The notes under the pieces were generated by a model. The model did not search any database. It was not told where the DNA came from and saw only the letters and a list, made by a program, of their open reading frames with translations. The translations under genes and the position numbers were made by a program. DNA of 64,000 nucleotides, taken from positions 186,001-250,000 of the forward strand of contig NZ_LQAQ01000018.1 in NCBI RefSeq assembly GCF_001583495.1, written 5' to 3'. This document shows, one piece after another, positions 61,225 through 64,000 of this stretch (its first letter is position 1; every line of letters starts with the position of its first letter). This DNA is from Flammeovirga sp. SJP92. GTDB lineage: Bacteria; Bacteroidota; Bacteroidia; Cytophagales; Flammeovirgaceae.

Positions 61225-62619
61225 TTATCGATAAAACAAACCTTGAATATCGCTTTTATAATCTTTCCAGATTTCGGCATTCTGTAAGTCAGAATTCATT
61301 TCTTTGTATTTTTTTCTCATGAAAATACTCGCGTATATTCCTCCTAAAATATTACTTAAACTCAAGCCAATAAAGATCCCTTCGATAGCAAAGAAATATG
61401 ATCCAATTAATGTTAGAGGCACAGTCATGGCAAATGATTTGATCAGCATAATTTTTAAAGAATCTTTGGTCATTTGTAATCCATTGAATGTAGAAGAGGT
61501 CATAATAAAGAATCCATAAAATACGTAAGAGGCCCCCACCAAACGGAAATAAGAAATAGTATAATCAATAATAGCTGTGTCTTCACTGAAAAGAGAGGCC
61601 AAAGGAGCGATGAAAAGGTATAAACCAACAGCCAAAGCTATTCCTAAATACGTTGATGTTTTTCCACCAAAAACAATAGCCTCATCAATTCTTTTATTTT
61701 GTTTTGCTCCAAGATTTTGAGCAATAAAAGGTGTCAATGCTGTTCCTACTCCTAAAATTCCTATCAACATCAACATTTCAATTCTACTACTCACACCAAA
61801 CGCACCCACGGCCAAAGCTGAATGGGAGGCAATAATATAAGTTAAATACATCTGAGTGACGGGAGCCACCATTTGTGTTAAAGTGGTCGGTAAACCCACT
61901 TTCATAATTTGCTGAATTAAGTGTCGAACGGGCAATGTTGCAATGGGGTATGAAAACTTTATCACTCTATCTCCTAAAAACAAAATGAACATTCCGATAA
62001 TCATAAAAAACCATGACAATACGGTAGCATATGCAGCGCCACTGATACCATACTCTGGAAAACCAAATTCACCAAAAATTAGAGCGTAGTCAAAAAACAA
62101 ATTAACCACTCCTGCCAACGCCATGATCACTTCCGGCATCACTACATTTCCTGTAGATCTTAGAATACTTCCTGCCATAATTCCAGTGGTTAGAAATGCA
62201 ATTCCTGTTAGCAATGGCAATATGTATTGGTCTATCAAAGGTAAAATTTCTTGAGGTGCACCCAACATTAAGAAAATGGGGTTAGAAAAATAATACACTA
62301 TTGAAGCCACTCCTACGGTCAGGATAAAACACATCAATAAACCAATTAAGGCATACTGTTCTTTTGCAGTGTCGTTCTTTTCTCCAACAGCTTTTCCTAC
62401 TAATGTGGAAACTCCTACTGCTAGCCCCATAAATAAACCTACAATGATAAAATAGAGTACAGATGAAAAGCTTAACGCGGCCAAAGCTTCCCCGCCTAAT
62501 TTTCCTACGAAGTAGGTATCAATAACTTGAAATAAAAACGTTGAGAGCATTCCGATACTGATAGGAAAGCTCATTTTGAGTAATACTTTACTGGTTTTAT
62601 CTTTTAATATATCTGCCAT
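61225..62619 (-). CDS. MATE-family efflux transporter
   Basis: 464 residues, twelve membrane helices in two halves. N-terminal MSFPISIGMLSTFLFQVIDT (substrate and cation site region), first-half GLAVGVSTLVGKAVGEKND, second-half KVGLPTTLTQMVAPVTQMYL and GVGTALTPFIAQNLGAKQNK. Na+ or H+-driven export of cationic drugs or metabolites. It follows the pirin gene in the same direction after about 53 bp, so it may belong to the same transcription unit and hence the predicted MarR regulon; inference. Confidence 0.94.
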   Translation of the reverse strand: MADILKDKTSKVLLKMSFPISIGMLSTFLFQVIDTYFVGKLGGEALAALSFSSVLYFIIVGLFMGLAVGVSTLVGKAVGEKNDTAKEQYALIGLLMCFILTVGVASIVYYFSNPIFLMLGAPQEILPLIDQYILPLLTGIAFLTTGIMAGSILRSTGNVVMPEVIMALAGVVNLFFDYALIFGEFGFPEYGISGAAYATVLSWFFMIIGMFILFLGDRVIKFSYPIATLPVRHLIQQIMKVGLPTTLTQMVAPVTQMYLTYIIASHSALAVGAFGVSSRIEMLMLIGILGVGTALTPFIAQNLGAKQNKRIDEAIVFGGKTSTYLGIALAVGLYLFIAPLASLFSEDTAIIDYTISYFRLVGASYVFYGFFIMTSSTFNGLQMTKDSLKIMLIKSFAMTVPLTLIGSYFFAIEGIFIGLSLSNILGGIYASIFMRKKYKEMNSDLQNAEIWKDYKSDIQGLFYR

Positions 62620-62672
62620 GAGTGAAAGTAGATGAAGTGTTTTTTAAAAGTGGATGAGATAATAAAAATGAA

Positions 62673-63536
62673 TTAGAAAGTAGTAATGGCACCGAATAAT
62701 CCTTTTTGGTAATCGATATTGGCCTGGGTGATTTCATTTTGAGAGCTCATTACAAAAGGTCCCCCATAAACTACGGGTTCTTGCAATGGTAAACCTCCTA
62801 AGATTAGAACTTGAGCACCTTTTTCTGTTTCAATTGCTAGTTGATTTCCCTCTTCAGAGAGCGTTGCGGTTTGGAACTCAAATAACGTTTCTCCATTGAT
62901 TTTCACTTTTCCTTCTAAAACATAAACCATAAAATGGTAACCTTCTTTCAAGCCTGTGATCAGCATATGACTGTTAGGTTGTCCGATCCAATGTGCAATT
63001 TGTGTTTTGGATTTGGTAGAAATTTTCCCTTCTATTTCATTCAATGTACCAGTGATGATCCTCAAAGTACTTTTTCCTTGTTCCAAAACAGGAATTTCGT
63101 TTGTGGAAAGATTTTGAATTCCAGGAGCAGAAAGCTTCTCATTTTTTGGATTATTGATCCAAAGCTGTACTTCATGAAACCTCCCTGTATTAGGATCACT
63201 GAACATGTCTCCTCCATGAATAATTCCCGATCCAGCATTCATCAATTGTACTCCTCCTGATTTCAAAATGGCTCTGTTACCCAATGAATCCCTATGGTTC
63301 ATTCTTCCTTCAAGCATAAAAGTGATCGTTTCAAAACCTCTATGTGGATGATCATGTCCATCTCCATTTAATACAAAATCCTTTCCCACAAACTCAGGAC
63401 CTATGTGATCCAGCATTAAAAAAGGATCGGTAGTTCTCATGGCATTCGTTGGAAATGCCCTTTGTCCTCTGACGCCAGGGATAAGGCCGTCTATATTGGC
63501 ATATCCCTGGACTGATTTAATTTCTTTACTTAACAT
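62673..63536 (-). CDS. Pirin-family protein
   Basis: 287 residues from the preferred start MLSKEIKSVQGYANIDG at 63536; the Met at 63551 lies inside the operator palindrome. Cupin metal ligands are in NGDGHDHPHRGFETITFMLEG (core HDHPHRGFET) and NAGSGIIHGGDMF (H-x-E position is His-Gly here), with FLMLDHIGPE before them, and the C-terminal EPVVYGGPFVMSSQNEI. Pirins are iron cupins, some with quercetin dioxygenase activity, often induced by electrophile or oxidative stress. Second pirin of a tandem; operator TTGTACATACAA 8 bp upstream. Confidence 0.93.
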   Translation of the reverse strand: MLSKEIKSVQGYANIDGLIPGVRGQRAFPTNAMRTTDPFLMLDHIGPEFVGKDFVLNGDGHDHPHRGFETITFMLEGRMNHRDSLGNRAILKSGGVQLMNAGSGIIHGGDMFSDPNTGRFHEVQLWINNPKNEKLSAPGIQNLSTNEIPVLEQGKSTLRIITGTLNEIEGKISTKSKTQIAHWIGQPNSHMLITGLKEGYHFMVYVLEGKVKINGETLFEFQTATLSEEGNQLAIETEKGAQVLILGGLPLQEPVVYGGPFVMSSQNEITQANIDYQKGLFGAITTF

Positions 63537-63543
63537 ACAACTA

Positions 63544-63555
63544 TTGTACATACAA
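63544..63555 (-). promoter_or_regulatory. Predicted MarR operator before the pirin gene
   Basis: TTGTACATACAA, identical to the site at 55006-55017, in the 38-bp gap between the two pirin genes and 8 bp before the preferred start codon. Confidence 0.6.
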
Positions 63556-63574
63556 TTGTTATGATAAAAAAAGG

Positions 63575-64000
63575 CTAAGCTAATTCCATTGCTATTTTTT
63601 GGATACGTTTTTTTGAATTATTCAAAGCCTGTATAGAAGAGTGAATGGAACCCGCTCCAACTACAATGTGCTGTTCTGATGGAACTGTCAAGCCTACCAC
63701 AAATTGTGCATCTTGTTCTGCTTTGAAATGCAATTCGCCTTCATTTTCTTCCAAAATACTAAGGTATCCCAAAGAGATTTCCTCGTTATGTAATGTAACT
63801 TTTCCTTCTCTTGGAAAAACAAAACCTCTTGACTGGCCTTTTGGTGTTGGAATACTAATTTCTTCCCCCGCTTTCAATGTTACATCAAGATAGGTTAAAT
63901 CATAAGGTACTTTTAATGTTGCTTTATGACCTTGGTATTCACCTGCAATGATTTTCACATTATCCACCACTTTCATCTCTTCTGGCTGAACATTTTGATA
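63575..64000 (-). CDS. Second pirin-family protein, N-terminal half outside the window
   Basis: 142 residues are visible; the frame is open to the right edge (YQNVQPEEMKVVDNV...), so the internal Met at 63976 is not taken as the start. The sequence is the C-terminal cupin half of pirin: VKIIAGEYQGHKATLKVPYD, LTYLDVTLKAGEEISIPTPK, SRGFVFPREGKVTL and IVVGAGSIHSSIQALNNSKK. The N-terminal metal-binding half is beyond the edge. It precedes the first pirin by 38 bp in the same direction. Confidence 0.8.
   Translation of the reverse strand, partial: YQNVQPEEMKVVDNVKIIAGEYQGHKATLKVPYDLTYLDVTLKAGEEISIPTPKGQSRGFVFPREGKVTLHNEEISLGYLSILEENEGELHFKAEQDAQFVVGLTVPSEQHIVVGAGSIHSSIQALNNSKKRIQKIAMELA

Noticed and set aside
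63575-63976. Complete 133-residue cupin gene starting at 63976
   Set aside because: The frame stays open to the right edge and the residues upstream of that Met continue the pirin C-terminal domain, so it is a truncated pirin.
1-64000. tRNA, rRNA or tmRNA genes
   Set aside because: I looked in the intergenic regions for T-arm and acceptor-stem patterns and saw none; a covariance search would be decisive.

Overview
The window is chromosomal DNA of an AT-rich Bacteroidota bacterium, most likely a marine Cytophagales/Flammeovirgaceae-type organism. Evidence: a T9SS-type C-terminal sorting domain on a secreted protein, many lipoproteins, a TonB receptor paired with a DUF4249 lipoprotein, the DUF1599/folP/diadenylate-cyclase neighbourhood, a doubled ExbD operon, and promoters of the Bacteroidota type (TTTG, about 19 bases, TAnnTTTG). 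No rRNA, tRNA, CRISPR array, prophage or complete insertion sequence was seen. Placement below phylum is inference.

Left part (1-14 kb): a GNAT acetyltransferase cut by the left edge; a leftward operon for a T9SS cargo protein, an outer-membrane barrel and a lipoprotein; a type I pullulanase lipoprotein; an ExbB/small membrane protein/ExbD/ExbD energy-transducing operon; and tatD-ansA.

Housekeeping part (14-32 kb): DUF3108; a leftward operon DUF1599 - BT_3928-like - OppB-like permease - aroK; divergent folP, then the c-di-AMP synthase cdaA; an LRR protein; rodA; accD (with a degenerate zinc finger); class II aldolase; a PQQ-propeller protein; aroC; STAS-purA; and a membrane SpoIIE-type phosphatase. 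The folP/DUF1599 divergent promoter is a symmetric palindrome in which the two -7 elements overlap.

Accessory part (32-53 kb): lipoprotein/YceI/DUF5777 operon; xerD; an orphan membrane protein; an IS30-type HTH protein without a catalytic domain; three tandem paralogous surface lipoproteins, two of which share a nearly identical 5' block; a TrpF-like barrel that has lost its catalytic Cys; stand-alone hisE; a small anti-sigma-like membrane protein; a COG3800-type XRE regulator; a TonB receptor with STN domain plus DUF4249 lipoprotein; and a three-gene operon (51074-53160) of unrecognised proteins that all carry one shared motif (Q-[IL]-D-[AG]-D-V-x-x-Y or GDVTSY). That operon is the best candidate here for an undescribed system.

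Right part (53-64 kb): hpt; a MarR regulator with a flavodoxin-like oxidoreductase/SnoaL fusion; DEAD-box helicase, YwbE and two SlyD-like FKBPs; two paralogous small secreted proteins; an LpxL-type acyltransferase; a MATE exporter; and two pirins, the last cut by the right edge. The same 12-bp palindrome TTGTAyATACAA lies before marR, before the oxidoreductase and before the first pirin, predicting one MarR regulon. Two related 205-250 bp palindromic REP/MITE-like elements sit at 25.3-25.5 and 55.6-55.8 kb. Most genes end in strong hairpin terminators, many of them bidirectional between convergent genes.
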